Below, piece by piece: positions 42,375 through 49,016 of a DNA stretch of 64,000 bases. The stretch covers positions 1 through 64,000 of the forward strand of contig NZ_JAINZZ010000038.1 in assembly GCF_019890725.1 (NCBI RefSeq), written 5' to 3'. The stretch is from Actinacidiphila acidipaludis (lineage in GTDB: Bacteria > Actinomycetota > Actinomycetes > Streptomycetales > Streptomycetaceae). The stretch's first letter is position 1; every line of letters begins with the position of its first letter. Both the position numbers and the translations under genes were made by a program. The notes beneath the pieces were generated by a model that saw only the letters and a program-made list of their open reading frames with translations, was not told the origin of the DNA and did not search any database.

Positions 42375-44003
42375 TCAGGGCAGCTTGGGGCGGGGCAGTT
42401 TCAGGCGGGGCGGGTTCACCGGCCGCGGGCGCGCGGCGGGGCGGCCGGTGACGATGCGGGTGGGCGTCGGGGCCGGTGGCCGTTTCGGCGCCGGGAGCGC
42501 CTGCTCCACCCAGATCGTCTTGCCGGCGGCGCTGTGCCGGGTACCCCAGCGGCGGGCCAGCCCGCCGACGATGTGGAGCCCCCGGCCGGACTCGTCGAGC
42601 AGGCGCGGCAGCCGCATGTGCGGCGCGGTGCTGCTGGTGTCGGAGACCTCGCAGATGAGCGCGTCGGTCTTGATCAGCCGCACGGTGATGGGGGGAGTGG
42701 CGTAGCGGAGCGCGTTGGTGACGAGTTCGGTGACCACCAGTTCGGTCGCGAAGCTCTGCTCGCGCAGCCCCCACGCCGCCAGCTGCCTGCCCGCCATCGC
42801 CCGTGCCTGGCCGGGGGAGCGCGCGTCGGCCGGGAACCGCCAGGTGGCCACGGCGCTGTCCGGCACCGCGTGGACCCGTGCGAGCAGCACGGTGACGTCG
42901 TCCTCGCCCCCGGGCAGGGCCAGCGCCCAGACGTCGTCGCAGATGTCCTCGAGCGCGCGGGAGGCCGGCGGCAGGGCCGTCGCGATGGCGGACAGGGCGG
43001 TGTCGGCCTCGGAGTGACGCAGGTCGAGCAGGCCGTCGGTGAAGAGGGCGACGACGGTGTCCTCGGAGAGGTCCAGCGTGGTCGTGACGAACGGGGTGCC
43101 GCCGATGCCCAGCGGAGGGTGCTCGGCGAGGTGCGGAAAACCGACCGTGCCGTCGGGGTGCAGCACCGCGGGCGGCGGATGACCCGCGCTCGCGAGCGTG
43201 CACGTGCGCGAGACCGGGTCGTAGACGGCGTACAGGCACGTGGCGCCCAGGTCCCGGGTGTCGTCCTCCTCGGCCAGTTGGGCGGCCAGATCGTCCATCC
43301 GGGCCAGCAGTTCGTCCGGCGGGAGGTCGAGATCGGCGAGGGTGCGCACCGCCGTCCGCAGGCGGCCCATGGTGGCCGCGGCGTGCACGCCGTGACCGAC
43401 GACGTCGCCCATCACCAGCGCCACGCGGGCCCCCGACAGCCGGATGACGTCGCACCAGTCGCCGCCCACCCCGGCCTCGCTGTCGGAGGGCAGGTAGCGG
43501 TGGCACACATCGACGGCGTGGTTCCCGTTCAGAGCCCCGGGCATCAGCCCCTGCTGCAGCGCTAGGGCGACGTCCTGCGCCTTGTGCAGGGTCCGCTCCC
43601 GGGCTCTGACATGGCTGAACAGCACGGCGGTGGCCGCGGCGGCGGCCAGGAAGGCGAGCTTGACCAGCGTCACGTCGGTGCTGTTGCTGTGCTGGGACTG
43701 GTCGACGCCGAGGAACAGGCCGATGGTGAGCACCCCGAACAGCGCGGTGACGCGGACGCCGTGCACGGCGGCGGCCAGGAACGGCACCACGGCCAGCAGC
43801 AGGGCGAAGTGCGCGCTGGGCGGGGCCATGGTCAGCAGGGCCGCGGCCACGGCCAGCGCGAAGGACGGCAGCAGCCGGAGGCCGCGGGTGGACAGCGCCG
43901 GACGCGCCCGGGGCGCCGGGGAGAGGCCGCGCACCGTCACGGTCCTCGTCCGACGAGGGGACCCGGAGCCGGTGCGGCACGCAGCGCCACCATCGCCCGA
44001 CAC
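42375..44003 (-). CDS. SpoIIE-type PP2C phosphatase with HATPase anti-sigma-like domain
   Basis: 542 residues. Three to four N-terminal membrane helices (about 35-135) precede a PP2C-type phosphatase domain (about 140-370). This has LALQQGLMPGALNG, GVGGDWCDVIRLSGARVALV, GDVVGHGVHAAATMGRLR and metal-binding GGEDDVTVLLARV. A C-terminal HATPase domain (about 380-510) shows ELVVTELVTNALRYATPP and DESGRGLHIVGGLARRWG. Proteins with both domains control anti-anti-sigma partner switching. The GTG at 44003 is one of several possible starts. No partner STAS gene is in the window. Confidence 0.88.
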   Translation of the reverse strand: MSGDGGAACRTGSGSPRRTRTVTVRGLSPAPRARPALSTRGLRLLPSFALAVAAALLTMAPPSAHFALLLAVVPFLAAAVHGVRVTALFGVLTIGLFLGVDQSQHSNSTDVTLVKLAFLAAAAATAVLFSHVRARERTLHKAQDVALALQQGLMPGALNGNHAVDVCHRYLPSDSEAGVGGDWCDVIRLSGARVALVMGDVVGHGVHAAATMGRLRTAVRTLADLDLPPDELLARMDDLAAQLAEEDDTRDLGATCLYAVYDPVSRTCTLASAGHPPPAVLHPDGTVGFPHLAEHPPLGIGGTPFVTTTLDLSEDTVVALFTDGLLDLRHSEADTALSAIATALPPASRALEDICDDVWALALPGGEDDVTVLLARVHAVPDSAVATWRFPADARSPGQARAMAGRQLAAWGLREQSFATELVVTELVTNALRYATPPITVRLIKTDALICEVSDTSSTAPHMRLPRLLDESGRGLHIVGGLARRWGTRHSAAGKTIWVEQALPAPKRPPAPTPTRIVTGRPAARPRPVNPPRLKLPRPKLP

Positions 44004-44127
44004 GGAGGCACGCTGGGCGGAATGTCCATATCCCCATCATTCCCCCACTCCGCACCCCGGGCCAGAAACCCATTCCCCGTCCCGGAAATGGAAGGGGACA
44101 CCGTCATGCGTTCGTGTGGCACCCGGG

Positions 44128-44250
44128 GTGCGGGCGGTCTTCCGCTTCTACGCGGCCGAGGTGATCGACTTCGAGGTGGACCTTCGGGAGCTGCAGCGGC
44201 AGGAGCGGCTCGACGTGTTCCGCGAGGCAAGCGACATGGCGGCCCGTCAC
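44128..44250 (+). other. Possible coding remnant
   Basis: VRAVFRFYAAEVIDFEVDLR followed by ELQRQERLDVFREASDMAAR reads with strong third-base GC bias and a natural amphipathic helix pattern, then runs into the antisense of the next gene. No start signal is seen. It is probably the tail of a lost gene. Unrecognised. Confidence 0.35.
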
Positions 44251-44612
44251 TCGGACTCGTCGCCGGGCCACAACTCGTCAGCCCGCAGTGCCAGGTCCTG
44301 CAGCATCTGCGCGGACGACACCTCCGTGTGACCGGCGTCGTGGATCTCCGCCAGCGAGACGAACAGCATGGAGAAGACGCCGGTGATCCGCTCGAACACC
44401 GGGCCGATCTGGAGGCTGAGGGCCTCGGACAGCTCCTCGGGCGTCGAGCGGGCCGGCAGCGTCACCGTCGGCAGGACCTCGTTGAGCAGCGACCGCATCG
44501 TGCCGCTCAGCACCTCCTCCCCGCGGGACGGGTCCGCCTTCAGGATGTCGTGCACTTCCTGGGCTTCCGTGAGGATGGCGATGATCCTGCGTACGAAGTC
44601 ACTGTCGCGCAT
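44247..44612 (-). CDS. Small helical protein of unknown function
   Basis: 121 residues, almost all helical: DFVRRIIAILTEAQEVHDIL, EEVLSGTMRSLLNEVLPTVT, FERITGVFSMLFVSLAEIHD and a short acidic tail (ADELWPGDESE). It has no signal peptide and no membrane helix. Third-base GC bias supports coding. No family recognised; the layout resembles small four-helix dimerisation proteins. It is downstream of the HxlR gene on the same strand, with a gap of about 100 bases. Confidence 0.55.
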   Translation of the reverse strand: MRDSDFVRRIIAILTEAQEVHDILKADPSRGEEVLSGTMRSLLNEVLPTVTLPARSTPEELSEALSLQIGPVFERITGVFSMLFVSLAEIHDAGHTEVSSAQMLQDLALRADELWPGDESE

Positions 44613-44710
44613 ACCGGTGACTGTACGCGTTTGCCTGAGTTCACCCGCTCATCCGCCTGCTCGGGCGGAGGACGGGTCAGCGGTCCTCCGGAAGGACCCG
44701 CCGTCCGGGA

Positions 44711-45127
44711 TCAGCCGGCGGTGGGGGCGTTGCGCCGGTCGTAGGCGACCCGCGCCTCGTGGACCTTGGCGGCCCGGGTGTGGGTCCAGGTGCACAGGAC
44801 ACGGGTCTCCTCGGCGATCTCGCCGCCGAGGTCGGTGAGCGCGTACTGGACCAGGGGAGGGGTGGCCCGGCCGTCGACGCTGCGGTTGATCAGGCCGTCG
44901 CGCTCCAGGGTCCGCAGCGTCTGCGACAGCATCTTCCGGCTGATCCCGCCGATGGAGCGCTGCAGTTCGGAGAACCGCTGGACGCCGCGCTCCCGCAGGC
45001 TCAGCAGCATGAGCAGGGCCCACTTGTCGGCGAGGTCGACGAACACGTCACGGCTCGGGCAGGCCGCGTCGAGGATGTCCATCGGCCGGCTGGGGTCCAG
45101 TACGAACGGCTGCTCCTCCTGTGACAT
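44711..45127 (-). CDS. HxlR-family winged-helix regulator
   Basis: 138 residues. VFVDLADKWALLMLLSLRER (about 24-43), RFSELQRSIGGISRKMLSQT and LRTLERDGLINRS make the HxlR/MarR-like domain, followed by VQYALTDLGGEIAEETRVL. A lone cysteine sits in LDAACPSRD near residue 20, the position of the redox- and quinone-sensing Cys of YodB/HypR-type HxlR proteins. The ATG at 45127 follows GAGGGG. It is divergent from a quinone reductase-like gene with repeated operator-like sites between them, so it probably represses that gene. Confidence 0.88.
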   Translation of the reverse strand: MSQEEQPFVLDPSRPMDILDAACPSRDVFVDLADKWALLMLLSLRERGVQRFSELQRSIGGISRKMLSQTLRTLERDGLINRSVDGRATPPLVQYALTDLGGEIAEETRVLCTWTHTRAAKVHEARVAYDRRNAPTAG

Positions 45128-45163
45128 GCCCCTCATCGTACACCAGCACTCCAAAGCACACCT

Positions 45164-45196
45164 GTACTCTTTTAGAGGTCTGATCTACTTTAGAGA
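45164..45196. promoter_or_regulatory. Repeated HxlR operator-like sites
   Basis: ACTCTTTTAGAG (45166-45177) and CTACTTTAGAG (45185-45195) start 19 bases apart, about two helical turns. They lie in a very AT-rich stretch between the divergent regulator and flavoprotein genes. Confidence 0.6.
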
Positions 45197-45221
45197 CTTA
45201 GTCGATTTGAGGAGCACTCCT

Positions 45222-45824
45222 GTGACTGCCAGCACCCCCACCCCCCGGGTCGCCGTCGCCTTCCACTCCGGCTACGGCCACACGGCCGTCCTGGCCGAGG
45301 CCGTCAGGCGCGGCGCGGAGAAGGCCGGAGCCGAGGTGGCCTTCATCCCGGTGGACGCCATCACGGACGAGCAGTGGGCGCAGCTCGACGCGGCGGACGC
45401 GATCGTCTTCGGCTCGCCGACCTACATGGGCGGCGCGTCGGCGGGATTCCACGCCTTCGCCGAGGCCACCAGCGGCCGGTACCTCACCAGCACCTGGGCG
45501 GACAAGATCGCCGCCGGATTCACCAACTCCGCCTCCAAGAGCGGTGACAAGCTCAACGCCCTGAACTTCATGACGGCCCTCGCGGCGCAGCACCACATGA
45601 TCTGGGTCGGTCTGGGCCTGGCGCCCGGCTGGAACGCCCTGACGGCCACCGAGGACGACCTCAACCGCCTGGGCTTCTGGCTGGGGGCCGGCGCCCAGAC
45701 GCCGCAGGACGGCGGCACCGAGACGGTGCACTCCTCCGACATCGCCACCGCCGGGCACCTGGGCGCCCGCGTGGCCGTGCAGGCGCGGATCCGCGTCGCC
45801 GGCACCAGCGCGCTCGCCGCCTGA
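45222..45824 (+). CDS. NAD(P)H:quinone oxidoreductase, WrbA-like flavodoxin-fold protein
   Basis: 200 residues. FMN phosphate loop AFHSGYGHTAVLAEAVRRG (about 13-31), FGSPTYMGGASAGFHAFAEA (about 64-83) and LNFMTALAAQHHMIWVGLGL (about 108-127) match the WrbA family, which reduces quinones by two electrons to avoid radical formation. The GTG at 45222 follows GAGGAG (45209-45214). It is the first of a run of plus-strand redox genes. The SRPBCC gene starts 18 bases after its stop. Divergent HxlR is the likely repressor. Confidence 0.87.
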   Translation: MTASTPTPRVAVAFHSGYGHTAVLAEAVRRGAEKAGAEVAFIPVDAITDEQWAQLDAADAIVFGSPTYMGGASAGFHAFAEATSGRYLTSTWADKIAAGFTNSASKSGDKLNALNFMTALAAQHHMIWVGLGLAPGWNALTATEDDLNRLGFWLGAGAQTPQDGGTETVHSSDIATAGHLGARVAVQARIRVAGTSALAA

Positions 45825-45842
45825 AGGACCGCGAGGACGACC

Positions 45843-46292
45843 ATGAACACCTTCGCCATACGACAGCGCTTCGACGCCCCCGCCGCCACGGTCTGGGACC
45901 TGATCGGCGACTTCTACTCCGTCGGGACCTGGATGCCGGGCGTCGCCGGCGTCGTCGCGGACACCACCGCGCATACCCGCACGATCACGATGCAGGACGG
46001 CGAGCGGCTCGTCGAGCACCTGCTGGAGGAGGGCCCGCGCTTCCACGCGTACCGCTTCCTCGACCCCGGGCCCGTCCCCGTCGCGGAGTTCCAAGCCCGG
46101 ATCACGGTCGTCGACGCCGGGGCGGGCGGGTCGGAGATCCACTGGGAGGCCTCCTTCGCGCCGGTACCCGGTGTGGCGGCGGAGGACGCCGCCGCGGCGG
46201 TCGGCGGCTTCTACCGGGCCTGCCTGGACAAGGTCGCGGCCGAACTCGGCCGGGCAGGGCGTGCGGGCCAGGACGTTACGTGCCAACCTTGA
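45843..46292 (+). CDS. SRPBCC (START/polyketide-cyclase-like) protein
   Basis: 149 residues. The Bet v1-like fold is visible from IRQRFDAPAATVWDLIGDFY (about 5-24), WMPGVAGVVADTTAHTRTIT, YRFLDPGPVPVAEFQARI and the long C-terminal helix FYRACLDKVAAELG. These proteins bind hydrophobic small molecules in a cavity. It is co-transcribed with the quinone reductase, so the ligand may be a quinone or aromatic (inference). After its stop, 46293-46416 contains an open stretch with good codon bias but no recognisable domain. Confidence 0.85.
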   Translation: MNTFAIRQRFDAPAATVWDLIGDFYSVGTWMPGVAGVVADTTAHTRTITMQDGERLVEHLLEEGPRFHAYRFLDPGPVPVAEFQARITVVDAGAGGSEIHWEASFAPVPGVAAEDAAAAVGGFYRACLDKVAAELGRAGRAGQDVTCQP

Positions 46293-46437
46293 TCTGGGGG
46301 CCGGAGCACGCGCCTCCCGCGGGGAACGCGAAGCCCGCGAAAGCGAGTTCGTCCTGACCGCCATGTTCGAACGCGTCCCCGAGACCGTCCTCCGGGCCGG
46401 ACGCGACGCGGGCTGACGACAGCGCCGGGAGTACGCC

Positions 46438-47310
46438 GTGCCTCACCTGATCCCCAGCCGTTCGTTCGGCGTCTTCACCCATGCCCTGCGCTCGGAGGAG
46501 CCCGCGGAACGGCCCGCGGTGCGGCAGGCCGCCGCCGAACTGCAGGATCTCGGGTACGCCTGCGTCTGGCTGGGGGGCAGCAGCAGCGTGCGGCACGCGG
46601 CGCACGTCATCGAGCACACCTCGCGGATCACCGTGGCCACGGGCATCACGAACATCTGGTTCGACGCTGCCGAGGACGTCGCCCGTGACCGCGCGGCCCT
46701 GGAGGCCGCGCACCCGGGCCGGTTCCTGCTGGGGCTCGGCGCCAGCCACGCCGAGCTCGCCCGCGACTACCGGCGCCCCTACTCGGCCATGGTCGCCTAC
46801 CTCGACCGCCTCGACGCGGCGGGCACCCCTGTTCCGGCCGAGGGCAGGGTGCTCGCCGCACTCGGCCCGAGGATGCTGACCCTGTCCGCGGAACGCGCGG
46901 CCGGGGCCCACCCCTATCTGGTCAACCCCGACTTCGTCCGGCAGGCACGCGACGTGATGGGACCTGACGCCCTCCTCGCGCCCGAGGTGACGGTCGTGGC
47001 GGAGAAGGACCCGACGCAGGCCCGAGCGCGGGCCAGGGAGTGGATCGAGTACTACCTCGTCCTGCCCAACTACCTCGCCAACCTGCGACGACTGGGCTTC
47101 TCCGACGAGGACTTCGAGGCCGGCGGCAGCGACCGGCTGATCGACAGCCTGGTCGTCTGGGGCGACGAGGAGACCGTGGCGCGGAAGATCCGGGCGTACC
47201 ACGACGCAGGAGCCGACCATGTGGCGCTCCAGGTGCTCAGCACCCGCGAGGAGGAGTTCACGCCGCTCGTGGAGTGGCGTCTCCTGGCGGGCCTGCTGGG
47301 CCTGACCTGA
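46438..47310 (+). CDS. LLM-class (F420-dependent-type) oxidoreductase
   Basis: 290 residues. A luciferase-like TIM barrel with LGYACVWLGGSSSVRHAAHV (about 37-56), ITVATGITNIWFDAAEDVAR (about 62-81), RFLLGLGASHAELARDYRRP and the C-terminal WGDEETVARKIRAYHDAGADH. The GxGAS(H) loop is typical of F420-binding actinobacterial members, although FMN cannot be excluded. GTG start at 46438. It lies between the quinone reductase genes and a deazaflavin-dependent reductase, consistent with F420 use. Confidence 0.85.
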   Translation: MPHLIPSRSFGVFTHALRSEEPAERPAVRQAAAELQDLGYACVWLGGSSSVRHAAHVIEHTSRITVATGITNIWFDAAEDVARDRAALEAAHPGRFLLGLGASHAELARDYRRPYSAMVAYLDRLDAAGTPVPAEGRVLAALGPRMLTLSAERAAGAHPYLVNPDFVRQARDVMGPDALLAPEVTVVAEKDPTQARARAREWIEYYLVLPNYLANLRRLGFSDEDFEAGGSDRLIDSLVVWGDEETVARKIRAYHDAGADHVALQVLSTREEEFTPLVEWRLLAGLLGLT

Positions 47311-47365
47311 CGGCCGGGCCCGCCGGGCCCGAACCGACGGCCTGCCCATCGATGCGGGAGTAGCG

Positions 47366-47821
47366 ATGCCTCTTCAAGGCGAGTACCAGCCGAGCCCGAC
47401 CGACTACGTGCGGCTGCAGGTCGAGCTGTACGAGATGACCGACGGCGCCATCGGGAACACGTTCAAGGACCGTCCCGTCATCATTCTGACGACCAAGGCG
47501 GCCAAGTCCGGGAAGCTGCGCAAGAACCCGCTGATGCGGGTGGAGCACAACGGCCGGTACGCGATCGTCGCCTCCAACGGCGGCGGGGCGAAGGACCCTG
47601 TCTGGCACCGCAACGTGATGGCCAACCCGACCGTGGAGATCCAGGACGGCCCCATCAAGCACGACATGCGGGCCCGGGAGGTCTTCGGCGAGGAGAAGAA
47701 CGAGTGGTGGGTGCGGGCCGACACCGCGTACCCCGAGTTCGCGGACTACCGGAAGGTCGCCGGACGTGAGATCCCGGTCTACGTCCTGGAGCCCGTCGAG
47801 ATCGCCGACCAGAAGTTCTGA
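47366..47821 (+). CDS. Deazaflavin (F420)-dependent nitroreductase (Ddn family), copy 1
   Basis: 151 residues. RPVIILTTKAAKSGKLRKNP, LMRVEHNGRYAIVASNGGGA (about 51-70) and NPTVEIQDGPIKHDMRAREV are the split-barrel signature of the Ddn/nitroreductase family that uses F420H2 to reduce quinones and nitro compounds. It follows the LLM gene by 55 bases on the same strand. A paralogue lies tail-to-tail immediately downstream across a 50-bp palindrome. Confidence 0.9.
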   Translation: MPLQGEYQPSPTDYVRLQVELYEMTDGAIGNTFKDRPVIILTTKAAKSGKLRKNPLMRVEHNGRYAIVASNGGGAKDPVWHRNVMANPTVEIQDGPIKHDMRAREVFGEEKNEWWVRADTAYPEFADYRKVAGREIPVYVLEPVEIADQKF

Positions 47822-47829
47822 CGGTCTGG

Positions 47830-47879
47830 CGGCTCGGGTTGTCCGGGTCCGGACGTCCGGACCCGGACAACCCGAGCCG
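47830..47879. terminator. 50-bp perfect palindrome between convergent paralogues
   Basis: 25-base arms without a mismatch or a loop, centred on GGACGTCC (47851-47858). It sits nine bases after one stop codon and eight before the other, so it probably terminates transcription from both sides. Confidence 0.8.
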
Positions 47880-47886
47880 GCCCGGT

Positions 47887-48324
47887 TCAGTCCGTGACGG
47901 GCTCGAGGACGAACACCGGGATCTCGCGGCCCGCGGTCGCCCGGTACTCGGGGAAGTGCGGGTAGGCGGCGTCGGCGCGCGCCCACCACTCGTCCTTCTC
48001 GGCCCCGGCCAGCTCACGGGCGACCATGTCCTGCTTGACCGCGCCGTCCTGCAGTTCGACCAGCGGGTGGTTCTTGACGTTGCGGTACCACGTCGGCTCG
48101 GGACCGCCGCCGTTCGAGGCGACCACGGCGTACACGCCGTTGTGCTCCACCCGCATCAGCGGGTTCTTGCGGAGCTTGCCCGACGTGGCGCCCTTGGTGG
48201 TCAGGATGACGACGGGGAGGTCGAGGAAGGTGCCGCCCTCGACGCCGTCGGTGGCCTCGTAGGCCGCGACCTGGTCGCTGACCCACTCGACCGAGCTGGG
48301 CACGTATTCGCCGTGCAGAGGCAT
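47887..48324 (-). CDS. Deazaflavin (F420)-dependent nitroreductase (Ddn family), copy 2
   Basis: 145 residues, clearly homologous along its whole length to copy 1: PVVILTTKGATSGKLRKNPL, MRVEHNGVYAVVASNGGGPE and AGREIPVFVLEP in the same positions. The N-terminal PLHGEYVPSSVEWVSDQVAA matches PLQGEYQPSPTDYVRLQVEL of copy 1. The two genes converge. It has its own promoter with an operator-like palindrome, so its control probably differs from copy 1. Confidence 0.9.
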   Translation of the reverse strand: MPLHGEYVPSSVEWVSDQVAAYEATDGVEGGTFLDLPVVILTTKGATSGKLRKNPLMRVEHNGVYAVVASNGGGPEPTWYRNVKNHPLVELQDGAVKQDMVARELAGAEKDEWWARADAAYPHFPEYRATAGREIPVFVLEPVTD

Positions 48325-48420
48325 GGGGTTCTCCTGCTGATGTGGGGGCTGTCCCGGCCGGCCGCTCCGGCCCGGACGTGCGCGGGGGCGCCCGCGGAGG
48401 GCGGACGATCCCGTGCGTCC

Positions 48421-48450
48421 ACATTACTTGCACACGCATGCAATCGGCAA
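48421..48450 (-). promoter_or_regulatory. Promoter of Ddn copy 2 with a MarR-type palindrome in the spacer
   Basis: Minus-strand TTGCCG (48450-48445) and TAATGT (48426-48421), spacing 18. The spacer contains TTGCATGCGTGTGCAA, arms TTGCA/TGCAA at 48428-48432 and 48439-48443. The likely start is about 90 bases before the gene. Confidence 0.55.
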
Positions 48451-48486
48451 ACGCCGGTATTCTGCTTGCGCGCTGTGATTGGTGCG

Positions 48487-48879
48487 TCACCCGCGCATTC
48501 CGGTACGGGCCCGCGCAGAGCGCAGACCGTCGACGAAGATCCGCAGGTCCTCCGTGACGGCGTCGGCCTCCGGGTCCTCCGTGCCGGTGCCCGCGTCCGT
48601 GCCGGAGCCGCCGGCCGGCGCCGCGGGCAGCGGGCGGATGTAGTCGCGGACGAGCATCAGCAGGGCCGCCATGTGCTGGGCGTCGTTCGGGGGCAGGGTG
48701 CCGTCCTGGCGGTTCCGGTCGAGGACCGCCGCGAGGTTCAGAACAGCGTCGAGGGCGTCCTGCTCCTGGACGACGTCGCGGCGCGGGGCCGAGCCGGCCA
48801 CCCGCTGCTGCGCGTACTCGGTGAGCAGTTGCTGCATGACCCGGTACATCCGGGCGGCGGGCACGTTCATGGTGGACAT
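48487..48879 (-). CDS. Hypothetical small protein
   Basis: 130 residues. The N-terminal half is helical (MYRVMQQLLTEYAQQRVAGS, ALDAVLNLAAVLDRNRQDGT, MAALLMLVRDYIRPL). A glycine/threonine-rich stretch (about 90-105) leads to EDLRIFVDGLRSARARTG. No signal peptide or membrane helix. No family recognised. The ATG at 48879 or 48870 is the likely start. No clear neighbours in an operon. Confidence 0.55.
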   Translation of the reverse strand: MSTMNVPAARMYRVMQQLLTEYAQQRVAGSAPRRDVVQEQDALDAVLNLAAVLDRNRQDGTLPPNDAQHMAALLMLVRDYIRPLPAAPAGGSGTDAGTGTEDPEADAVTEDLRIFVDGLRSARARTGMRG

Positions 48880-49016
48880 GGCGCGACGTTATGTCCTGGA
48901 GTGCCCTGTGCCGGGGCAACGGCCCGGCCGGGTCGTCCGGTCGGTCGACGCGGCCGCCTGCGCGGCGGCGGCGTCGCCCGATCGGGGCCGTCCCGGCCGG
49001 CCTTGGAGCGGGGAGA

